Shown here: positions 21,518 to 28,869 of the stretch, in pieces | How the letters are laid out: each line of letters starts with the position of its first letter | Position numbering within the stretch: position 1 is the stretch's first letter | NCBI GenBank assembly: GCA_003162935.1 | Contig: PLUW01000071.1 | Location: 300 to 44,209 of the forward strand | Direction: 5' to 3' | Origin: Acidobacteriaceae bacterium | GTDB taxonomy: Bacteria; Acidobacteriota; Terriglobia; Terriglobales; Acidobacteriaceae | Length of the DNA stretch: 43,910 nt | Notes under the pieces: generated by a model | Database searches by the model: none | The model's input: the letters and a program-made list of their open reading frames with translations, nothing else | What the model was told of the DNA's origin: nothing | Made by a program: the position numbers and the translations under genes

Positions 21518-22387
21518 TCAGCCTCCGCTGGCCACGATGGCGTCAGCCACCTTTGCCGCCTCGAGGGCAACCCGCACGTCGTGGGTCCGAATGATGTGCG
21601 TGCCCTTCAGGATCAAAGCCGTTTCTGCAGCCAGAGTGCCATAGAGGCGCTGGGCAACCTCGGCGTCCTTGCCATCGCTGGCCAGCATGCGCCCGACAAA
21701 CGATTTTCGTGAGACTCCTGCAAGCAACGGAAATCCCATCTGCTGCAATTCCGCGAAGTGCGCGAGCAGCGGATAGTTTTCCTCGAAACGCTTCCCGAAT
21801 CCAAATCCGGGGTCGAGTACGAGGTGGTCGCGCTTGACGCCGGCCAGGGTCGCGGTTTCGGCCCACTGCCGCAGATCGCGCTTGACCATCAGCACCGGAT
21901 CGCCGATCGGCGGCAGGGCAGGCCACTCTTCCGGGCGTCCGCGGGTGTGCATCAGCACCGCTCCGATCTTCAATTCCGCCAGGGTCTTCGCCATCTTCGG
22001 ATCCCAGCGGAATCCGCTCACGTCGTTGACCACTTCCGCGCCGAGCTCCACGGCCGCGCGGGCCACACTTGCCTTGTAGGTATCGACGCTGACCACGGCA
22101 TTCGGTCGCCGCCGCTTCAAATCCCGAATCACGGGCAGCACTCGCCTGCGTTCCTCTTCCTCCGAGACGAGCTCCGATCCGGGGCGCGTCGATTCGCCAC
22201 CCACATCGACGATGGTTGCGCCTTCGTCGAGCAGATGCTCGGCGCGGAGCACGGCTTTTTCGGCATCGATGTAGAGTCCGCCGTCGGAAAAGGAATCGGG
22301 GGTTACGTTGACGACGCCCATGATCAGAGTGCGCCGCCCTAACTCAAGGACACGAGAGCCCACATTCCACTGAAAGATCGCGCGCAT
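21518..22387 (-). CDS. folP: Dihydropteroate synthase
   Basis: This 289-aa TIM-barrel enzyme joins p-aminobenzoate to dihydropterin pyrophosphate in folate synthesis. Both family signatures are present: MGVVNVTPDSFSDGGLY (about 23-39) and VDVGGESTRPGSELVSEEEE (about 60-79). The conserved VSVDTYKASVARAAVELGAE, VVNDVSGF, LDPGFGFGKRFEENYPLLA and GVSRKSFVG stretches also appear. Length is normal. The transcript probably begins within a few bases of the ATG. It is divergent from dacB with a 53-bp shared promoter region. Confidence 0.96.
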   Translation of the reverse strand: MRAIFQWNVGSRVLELGRRTLIMGVVNVTPDSFSDGGLYIDAEKAVLRAEHLLDEGATIVDVGGESTRPGSELVSEEEERRRVLPVIRDLKRRRPNAVVSVDTYKASVARAAVELGAEVVNDVSGFRWDPKMAKTLAELKIGAVLMHTRGRPEEWPALPPIGDPVLMVKRDLRQWAETATLAGVKRDHLVLDPGFGFGKRFEENYPLLAHFAELQQMGFPLLAGVSRKSFVGRMLASDGKDAEVAQRLYGTLAAETALILKGTHIIRTHDVRVALEAAKVADAIVASGG

Positions 22388-22396
22388 GCTGCGGCT

Positions 22397-22433
22397 ATTC
22401 TAGAACGAGTCCGGTTTTTGCGGGTGTTACAAT
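22397..22433. promoter_or_regulatory. Divergent promoters of folP and dacB
   Basis: For folP (minus) TAGAAT (22402-22397) ends 9 bp before the ATG. For dacB (plus) TACAAT (22428-22433) ends 7 bp before the ATG. Neither gene has a Shine-Dalgarno, so both mRNAs look leaderless or nearly so. The -35 elements are weak. Confidence 0.45.
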
Positions 22434-22440
22434 CCACTGC

Positions 22441-24027
22441 ATGTCTCGCGGGCTTTCGGTTGCGGGTTTCGTTTTCTTGGTCTTTGCGATGCTGGCGCCG
22501 CTGCTGGCCGCACCGGTTCCACCGGCGCCGGTCCAGTCGCTGGAGCAACGCATTACCGGCGTACTCAATGCCCCGGACCTGGCGCGGGGATTCTGGGGAA
22601 TCGAAATCGTTTCTCTGGCAACCGGCAAGACGCTGTACTCGCAGAACGCCGACAAGCTCTTCACGCCCGCTTCGAATACGAAGCTCTTCACCACCGCGGC
22701 CGCGCTCGCCCTGATCGGTCCCGATTACAAATTCCGCACCACCGTCGAAACCACCGGTACGCTCGACCGCTACGGCCGGCTGAACGGAGATCTCGTTCTT
22801 GTCGGCCATGGCGACCCCAACCTTTCGGGGCGCGAACTTCCCTACGATCTCAAGACGCAGCGGAACGAAGATCCGATTCAGGCGCTGGAATCGCTGGCCG
22901 ACGCGCTGGTGCAAAAAGGCGTGAAGTTCATCGACGGCGACATCGTGGCGGACGATTCTTATTTTGCTTTCGAACGCTACGGCGAAGGCTGGAGCCAGGA
23001 CGACCTCGTTTGGGCCGACGGCGCGCCCGTCTCTGCTTTGACCATTAACGACAACGTCGTCTTCGTGAATATTCTTCCGGCCGATCGTCCGGGCGAGAAG
23101 GCCTTTGTCAGCGTCACGCCTTTCGCCGAGTACTACCGGCTCGACAATCGGATCATCACGACTCCCGCGGGCACGGGACGCAAGTTTTTCGTCAACCGCG
23201 AGCCGGGATCGACAGTTCTCACGCTCTGGGGCAACATGCCGCTCGATGATGCGGGCGCCAACGAAGCGCTGGCCATCGAAGATCCGGCCGAGTTTGCCGC
23301 TGGGTTGTTCCGCCGGTTGCTCGAGAAACGCGGCATTGTGATCTACGGGAATCAGCGTACGCGCCACACCGAACTGGCCGCGCTTTCCACTTTCAGCGTG
23401 ACCGCCATCGCGCCATCGCATGGAGGCAGCGATGGCCCAGCGCGTGCCCGGAAGCCCGATCCGCCGATCACGCTGGCCAGTTACGAATCGAAGCCGCTGC
23501 TACAGGATATTCGCGTGATCAACAAAGTCAGCCAGAATTTGCACGCCGAACTTCTGCTGCGCCTTCTGGGGCGCGAGCGCGGCAACGCCGGGACGATCGA
23601 AGGCGGCCTCGAAGTTCTGCGCGGATTTTTGACGCAGGCAGGGATCTCGAGCGACCAGTACGTTTTTTACGACGGATCGGGACTTTCGCGGCAAAACCTG
23701 GTGGCTCCCCATGCCATTGTTCAGCTGCTGCGTTATTGCTCGACGCAGCCTTGGGGAGCAGACTATAAGGCGACCTTTCCGATTGCCGGCGTCGATGGGT
23801 CGCTGACCGAACGCCTCGTGTCGCCGCGGCTGCACAATCGCATCATGGCGAAAACCGGCTCGCTGGGCGGGGTGAAGGCGCTCTCGGGGTTTGCGACCAC
23901 CGATGGGGGAGAAGTGGTGGTCTTCTCCATTTTGTCGAATAACTTCAATCTTCCGGCGAAACGAGTTACGGACGCGATCGATGAGTTGGTGCAGGCGATT
24001 GTGGAGGATACGCCGGGGGGCCACTAG
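22441..24027 (+). CDS. dacB: D-alanyl-D-alanine carboxypeptidase/endopeptidase (PBP4, peptidase S13)
   Basis: This 528-aa periplasmic penicillin-binding protein trims peptidoglycan stem peptides or cross-links. A signal peptide covers about 1-24 (VAGFVFLVFAMLAPLLAAP). The three active-site motifs are complete: SNTK at 78-81 (SxxK), SQN at 364-366 (SxN) and KTG at 471-473. The long insert between the first two motifs is the domain II/III layout of PBP4-type enzymes. Length is normal. A short low-complexity insert (SHGGSDGPARARKPD, about 326-340) is unusual but keeps frame. Confidence 0.95.
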   Translation: MSRGLSVAGFVFLVFAMLAPLLAAPVPPAPVQSLEQRITGVLNAPDLARGFWGIEIVSLATGKTLYSQNADKLFTPASNTKLFTTAAALALIGPDYKFRTTVETTGTLDRYGRLNGDLVLVGHGDPNLSGRELPYDLKTQRNEDPIQALESLADALVQKGVKFIDGDIVADDSYFAFERYGEGWSQDDLVWADGAPVSALTINDNVVFVNILPADRPGEKAFVSVTPFAEYYRLDNRIITTPAGTGRKFFVNREPGSTVLTLWGNMPLDDAGANEALAIEDPAEFAAGLFRRLLEKRGIVIYGNQRTRHTELAALSTFSVTAIAPSHGGSDGPARARKPDPPITLASYESKPLLQDIRVINKVSQNLHAELLLRLLGRERGNAGTIEGGLEVLRGFLTQAGISSDQYVFYDGSGLSRQNLVAPHAIVQLLRYCSTQPWGADYKATFPIAGVDGSLTERLVSPRLHNRIMAKTGSLGGVKALSGFATTDGGEVVVFSILSNNFNLPAKRVTDAIDELVQAIVEDTPGGH

Positions 24028-24141
24028 CGCGGATCGTGTGTCGGCGGCGCGCCGAAGCCGAGCGCAACTCGCTAGCTGGCTGCGTCTCAAGCAACTGAGT
24101 GCCAATGTTTGGAAGGGAACTGTCGGAATTAGTTTGCTCAG

Positions 24142-24172
24142 AAAAAAGGCCCCAGGGCGAACGCCTGGGGCC
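24142..24172 (-). terminator. Factor-independent terminator of the secreted-protein gene
   Basis: On the minus strand GGCCCCAGG (24172-24164) pairs with CCTGGGGCC (24156-24148), with a 7-nt loop, and is followed by TTTTTT (24147-24142). It lies 32 bp past the stop of the gene at 24205-26109. Confidence 0.88.
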
Positions 24173-24204
24173 GTGATCACAATGTGTGAAGCTGTATCTG
24201 CAGT

Positions 24205-26109
24205 CTACTGGCTAGCGGCAGTCTTATATTCGGCTGAACCGATCGCCGTCCCCCAACTCCCTGATGTAGGGGCGTACTGGGCCGCGAACCATAACAAGCC
24301 AACGGTCGAGCTGCTGAAATCGGGCGAGGTGGCGGTGTAGTCTCCCCAGCGCCCGGAAACTCCCGATCCCCCGCCCTGCACCAGGAAAATGCCAGCACCG
24401 TCCATGAGGCTGTCGCCATAGGTAACGCGCCGGGAGGTATAGACCATACTCGGATAAACGGCATCCGTGGAGTAGTCGAATACCATCACCACGTTGTTTT
24501 CCGGGTCTGGCTGGAGTGTCGCGTAGTAGGCCGAGCCGTTGTTGCTCCAACCGCCGCACAGGAAACAGTCTTCCTGGCGCTCCTCCACCGCCGTCAGCTG
24601 ACCGTTATTGCCAGTTACGGGATGCACATCGAACCAGATGGGGCCAGCCACAGCCGGACTTGTCCCGGATACTCCCGTATTGAAAGAACCGAACAATTCG
24701 CCTGCGTTGTACTTGACTTGTCCGGAAATAAAGGTGTAGTCGGTATCGACGCAAGGAGTCGATCCGGCCTTGCAGTTCGGTCCGCTGGCATTGGGTGGAG
24801 TCGAGTAATTGTGGACAGTGCTGATGGTTTTGCCGACCAAGACCGGGCCATTGCTGACGCCGTTCAGGAACTGAAAGGGATTGTTCGGGTTCGGGTTGGT
24901 GCCGCCGGTGGGGCCGGATTCGGACCACACGACAAGCCCGTTGCACCCGCCGGAGCAGGCCCCGCTGCCCCAGTCATAGTTGTAGGAGTTGGTCCAGAAG
25001 ATCGAGCTGGGATTGGTGGTTTTTGACGTAACGTTGTCAGGTTGCAGGGTATCCACCAAGGTTCCGTTAATATTCAACCCGTCCATATACCAGTAGCTGT
25101 ATCCGCCCCCGCTGTAGAGCTCATCCTTGGGCAGGATGTAGATTATGTTGTTGTTGTAACTATCGCCATGGCAGTCGTTCGCGCCGCTCCAAAGATTGAG
25201 GCCAATGTAGATGCCTCCCTTGGTAGCGTGGGGTCCCCAGTCGGTGTTGTCTTGTCCGAGTGTGGGGAAGTCCGGGCACACACCACTCGCCTGTTGGAGG
25301 TTATTGGAATAGACATACCAGGCTCCTGTCGGATTATTGGTCTTGCTGACCGCCCAGGCTACGGCCCCAACGTTGGGGCTGCCACTGGCGTTGCCGGTGT
25401 TGGTCTCGGTGAGTTCCAACACAAAGTAGCGGCCCGAGTCCCAATCGTAGAAGGCGCGAGGGTCTGTGGTGTAGGTACCCGAAGCCAGGCCGAAGAACGT
25501 GTCGGCGGCTTTGGGGAAGCCGCTCTGCAAATTGCCGCTCTTGTCGTAGACGGCCACGTAGTTGTTCACCATCTGCAGGATGTATTTCGGGCCCACTGCG
25601 AGCGACATGTCCGGCGGATCGCAGCAGACTTCACTCTGCGCATAAAAGCTACTATGCGAACCCACCGACTGCGGAGAAACGGCGATGGCAGGACCGGCGC
25701 TACGGGCGCTCGATGGCAATGAACCGATTTCGCCCGCCGCGGCTCGCTTCGCAACCAGCTTCTTGAGCGCCTGGTATTCGTCCTCGGTCAAACCCGAGAG
25801 CGGACGATCATGATCTTCCTCCGGGGATGCAAACGAACTGGCCTGCGGCACCTCGCTCATGTCGACTGAGCGGGCCGCCAACCCGGAGCCCATGCCCTGG
25901 TCTCGGGCCGCAACGGCTCCCTTTCCCGTATGATCCGCGACCGCACCGGGCAGGCCCCGCTGAAGGGCCGATTGCAGCGCGCTATCAGATATGCCGGCAG
26001 CCTTTCCCTGGGCCGCCGCTGGGGTCGCTGAAAAACTGGCAAGTAGCATCGTGATCGCTACCGCACTCAGGCCCGGTAACAAGTGAATTCCCTTTCCCTT
26101 GTCGGACAT
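24205..26109 (-). CDS. Large secreted protein of unknown function
   Basis: The ATG at 26109 follows a perfect AGGAGG (26120-26115); the frame upstream to 26340 lacks such a site. The 634-aa product has a signal peptide (about 1-35, LSAVAITMLLASFSATPAAAQG). A charged linker region carries LTEDEYQALKKLVAKRAAA. A domain from about 155 onward is rich in Gly, Asn, Ser, Tyr and Trp. It includes YAQSEVCCDPPDMSLAVGPK, YVAVYDKSGNLQSGFPKAAD, DWDSGRYFVLELTETNTGNA, CPDFPTLGQDNTDWGP and EDCFLCGGWSNNGSAYYATL. The pattern resembles exported beta-propeller-like proteins, but I do not recognise a named family or active site. About 12 Cys, several paired, suggest disulfides and an extracytoplasmic location. 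Confidence 0.85.
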   Translation of the reverse strand: MSDKGKGIHLLPGLSAVAITMLLASFSATPAAAQGKAAGISDSALQSALQRGLPGAVADHTGKGAVAARDQGMGSGLAARSVDMSEVPQASSFASPEEDHDRPLSGLTEDEYQALKKLVAKRAAAGEIGSLPSSARSAGPAIAVSPQSVGSHSSFYAQSEVCCDPPDMSLAVGPKYILQMVNNYVAVYDKSGNLQSGFPKAADTFFGLASGTYTTDPRAFYDWDSGRYFVLELTETNTGNASGSPNVGAVAWAVSKTNNPTGAWYVYSNNLQQASGVCPDFPTLGQDNTDWGPHATKGGIYIGLNLWSGANDCHGDSYNNNIIYILPKDELYSGGGYSYWYMDGLNINGTLVDTLQPDNVTSKTTNPSSIFWTNSYNYDWGSGACSGGCNGLVVWSESGPTGGTNPNPNNPFQFLNGVSNGPVLVGKTISTVHNYSTPPNASGPNCKAGSTPCVDTDYTFISGQVKYNAGELFGSFNTGVSGTSPAVAGPIWFDVHPVTGNNGQLTAVEERQEDCFLCGGWSNNGSAYYATLQPDPENNVVMVFDYSTDAVYPSMVYTSRRVTYGDSLMDGAGIFLVQGGGSGVSGRWGDYTATSPDFSSSTVGLLWFAAQYAPTSGSWGTAIGSAEYKTAASQ

Positions 26110-26451
26110 TCTTATCCTCCTAAAATTTGGTGTTATTTCGTTTTGCGTTGGCTCCGCAGAATCGCCGCAGCATGAGGTGCCCGCTTGACATAAACCGCCG
26201 AACCCAGGCTGGCGAAACCAATCTCGGCCGCGTGCCATCCTCTTGACTTGAAACCCCGTAAACAAGTACCTGTCTGAGGAAGAAGGACAACTATGACAGG
26301 TAGTAGGGCGCATTATGTCTCGGGTTTCGCTCGCTGTCAAGAAAAATCACCAGCGGACTTTTGCAGTTGAGTATGTCGTGTATCTGCGGAACTCGGCACT
26401 GGTCCCGCTTTTCGGCGGCAGTCCGCTTTGCGGGCGATGCAACTCGGGAGT
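26110..26451. other. Intergenic region upstream of the secreted-protein gene
   Basis: 342 bp between kbl (which ends at 26452) and the secreted-protein gene, both on the minus strand. It must contain the latter's promoter; only the AGGAGG at 26115-26120 is clear. No RNA gene or repeat is seen. Confidence 0.4.
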
Positions 26452-27666
26452 TTACCCGAGAATCCCCATCTTCTTTCCCACGCGCTGCAACACTCCAAGC
26501 GCCTGCTGTAGTTCTTCTTTCGTGTGCGTGGCGGTCATGATGGTGCGGATACGGGCTTTACCTTCGGGGACCGTCGGAAAGGCGATGCCGGTTCCGAGTA
26601 CTCCTTCTTTGAATAACTCGCGGGAGAAAGCCATGGTCAAGCGTCCGTCGCCGATGATGATGGGAGTGATTGGGGTTTCGCTGGCGGGAGTGGTTTGGCC
26701 TCCGATGTTGAAGCCGAGCAGGCCGAGTTCTTTTTTCCAGAAGCGGGTGTTGGCCCAGAGTTGCTCCATCCACTGTGGTTCGGTTTCGAGAACGTCGAAG
26801 GCCGCAATGCAGGTCGCGGCAACGGATGGCGGATGCGAGGTAGAAAACAGAAATGGGCGCGCGCGGTGGCAGAGAAAATCGATCAGATCGCGAGTGCCAC
26901 AGACGTATCCACCGAGAGCGCCGATCGCTTTTGACAAGGTGCCGACCTGAATGTCAACGCGCCCGTGAATTCCGAAGTGATCGACGGTGCCGCGGCCCTG
27001 GCGGCCCAGGACGCCGGAGGCGTGGGCGTCATCGACCATCATGATGGCTCCGTATTTTTCGGCGGCATCGCAGAGGCCGGGCAGCGGGCCAATGTCGCCG
27101 TCCATGGAGAAGACGCCGTCAGAGATCAGCAGCTTCTTTCCCGGCTCGTTCTTCACGCTCGCGAGTTGCTCTTCGGCGTGGGCCACATCCTTGTGGCGGA
27201 AGACCAAGATCTTTGCGCGGGACAGGCGGCAGCCATCGATGATGGAGGCGTGATTGAGTTCGTCGGAGATGATGTAGTCGTCTTTGCCGAGGAAGGACGA
27301 AACTGTGCCTGCATTGGCTGTGAACCCCGACTGGAAGACCACGCAGGCCTCGACGTTCTTGAAGCGCGCGATTTTTTCTTCCAACTCCATGTGAATCTTC
27401 ATGGTGCCGGCGATGGTGCGGACGGCGCCCGACCCTACGCCGTATTTGCGCGTGGCTTCGAGGGCGGCTTCGCGCAGCTTGGGATGGGTGGTAAAGCCGA
27501 GATAATTGTTCGAGGCGAGATTGATAACGCGCTTGCCGTCGAAAGTGCAGACGGGCGCCTGTTCGTCATCGAGGACTCGCAGTTTGAAGTGAGTGCCCTT
27601 CGCTTTGAGTTCGTCGAGTTGATCGGTGAGGAATGAAAGCGGATTGGTGCGCGTGGCAGTGGGCAT
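26452..27666 (-). CDS. kbl: Glycine C-acetyltransferase (2-amino-3-ketobutyrate CoA ligase) or related alpha-oxoamine synthase
   Basis: A 404-aa PLP enzyme of the alpha-oxoamine synthase family. Family blocks: NLASNNYLGFTTHPKLREAA, YGVGSGAVRTIAGTMKIHME, SDELNHASIIDGCRLSRAKI, VDDAHASGVLGRQGRGTVDH and the Schiff-base segment VGTLSKAIGALGG (Lys in TLSK). The -GSGAVRTIAGT- and HMELE pattern favours KBL, which converts 2-amino-3-oxobutyrate plus CoA to glycine and acetyl-CoA. A role as 8-amino-7-oxononanoate synthase cannot be excluded by eye. No threonine dehydrogenase (tdh) or bio genes are adjacent. Confidence 0.88.
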   Translation of the reverse strand: MPTATRTNPLSFLTDQLDELKAKGTHFKLRVLDDEQAPVCTFDGKRVINLASNNYLGFTTHPKLREAALEATRKYGVGSGAVRTIAGTMKIHMELEEKIARFKNVEACVVFQSGFTANAGTVSSFLGKDDYIISDELNHASIIDGCRLSRAKILVFRHKDVAHAEEQLASVKNEPGKKLLISDGVFSMDGDIGPLPGLCDAAEKYGAIMMVDDAHASGVLGRQGRGTVDHFGIHGRVDIQVGTLSKAIGALGGYVCGTRDLIDFLCHRARPFLFSTSHPPSVAATCIAAFDVLETEPQWMEQLWANTRFWKKELGLLGFNIGGQTTPASETPITPIIIGDGRLTMAFSRELFKEGVLGTGIAFPTVPEGKARIRTIMTATHTKEELQQALGVLQRVGKKMGILG

Positions 27667-27768
27667 GGCTTACCTCGGGTCAGCTGCTTAGAGCTTAATC
27701 AGTCTAATACCGGCACGGCAAGTTTGTGAGGGTGGAAGATCGAAAGACGAGACTAGTGTTTGAGGAAA

Positions 27769-28716
27769 TTAGGGCGTGGCATATTCCGGCGACTGCGGCG
27801 GACGATTCAGCGCGAGCCCGCCGTTGCTGACAGAAGAGGGAAACTTGATGGAAACGGCGTCCTGACCGTGGAATCGGATGGTCACTCTGGTTTCAGCTTC
27901 GACGGCATCGCCATTCAGCGCATGTTGAGTGTAGTGCCAGAACCGGACGGCCTGAACCGCAGCCTCGGCCAAAATCCGATTGCCGCTCAATACGTGAATT
28001 TCCTTAACCCGGCCATCGGTTGCGATCACAACCTTCATGGCGACTTCGCCGGCAAGTTTGGTGTCCGGGGTGGCCGGATAAATGACACGGCCCGGCGGCG
28101 CCTCCGCCACCTGCATGCGGCTTGAACTTTGGCCGCCGTCCTCTTTAAAGAAAGTGACTCGGACATTGCCGTAAGGCCGCGGATTCCATGAAACCACCGG
28201 CGCGACCACCCCTGGAGCCGATGCTGGCAGGGGCATGATCCCAGCTTGGTCGTAGTTCTTTAGAATCCAACGACCGGCGAACGCGAGCAACGACACCGCC
28301 AGTACAAGGCTGGCAGCAACGCCGATCCAACGCATTTGCGGATTTGCGAACTTCGCCGCATGAAGACGGATTGAACTGGGCTGGAGAGGCTCTTGCCGCG
28401 TAAGTTGGTGGGGAAGATCAATTCCCCAAACTTTTGTTTCGTACGCCACTGACTCGATGCCGGCCTGCATCTCACCGGGACCGAGTTCCTTGGTCCAAAT
28501 CACCCGGAACTGAGATCTGTTTTTCCCCCGCTGTAACGTGATGGTCTGACCGGTCTGTAGCGGATTGTGTAATCCGCCCAACCGTCCCCCGATGGGGCTG
28601 ATGTCCAGCGTATGGGCAAGCTGAGCCGCGGCGCTATGATCAGTCTCGTTGCCGGGCCAGACTCGCAACGGCAGCACCATTCGGGTGCGCTGATAACGTT
28701 GTACTCCTGGAGGCAT
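27769..28716 (-). CDS. PilZ-domain/TonB C-terminal fusion protein
   Basis: This 315-aa protein has an unusual domain order. Residues about 5-100 look like PilZ: Arg-rich RYQRTRMVLPLRVW, then TLDISPIGGRLGG carrying the DxSxxG motif, then a beta strand RSQFRVIWTKELGPGEMQAG. A single membrane helix follows (about 130-148, WIGVAASLVLAVSLLAFAG). After a Pro-rich linker comes a TonB-type C-terminal domain (about 208-285: LAGEVAMKVVIATDGRVKEI, then AAVQAVRFWHYTQHA, then AETRVTIRF). PilZ domains bind cyclic-di-GMP in the cytoplasm and TonB domains contact outer-membrane partners, so the topology would allow a signal or force link. No Shine-Dalgarno is obvious and the start is tentative. Confidence 0.78.
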   Translation of the reverse strand: MPPGVQRYQRTRMVLPLRVWPGNETDHSAAAQLAHTLDISPIGGRLGGLHNPLQTGQTITLQRGKNRSQFRVIWTKELGPGEMQAGIESVAYETKVWGIDLPHQLTRQEPLQPSSIRLHAAKFANPQMRWIGVAASLVLAVSLLAFAGRWILKNYDQAGIMPLPASAPGVVAPVVSWNPRPYGNVRVTFFKEDGGQSSSRMQVAEAPPGRVIYPATPDTKLAGEVAMKVVIATDGRVKEIHVLSGNRILAEAAVQAVRFWHYTQHALNGDAVEAETRVTIRFHGQDAVSIKFPSSVSNGGLALNRPPQSPEYATP

Positions 28717-28869
28717 CGACTACAGACTACGTCCATTCGGTTGGCGCACCAAGTTACCTAGGTTATCGGCATCCGCGAAGCGGCCATCTGCAGAAAGCGA
28801 ACCGGCATCGGGGCGGTAGACGGCAACGCGGCTTGTGTCGGGGCCACGCCCGGTGTTGGGGTCTCTGCG
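28717..28869. other. Gap between glnD and the PilZ-TonB gene
   Basis: 153 bp with no convincing ORF, hairpin terminator or repeat. Confidence 0.4.
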
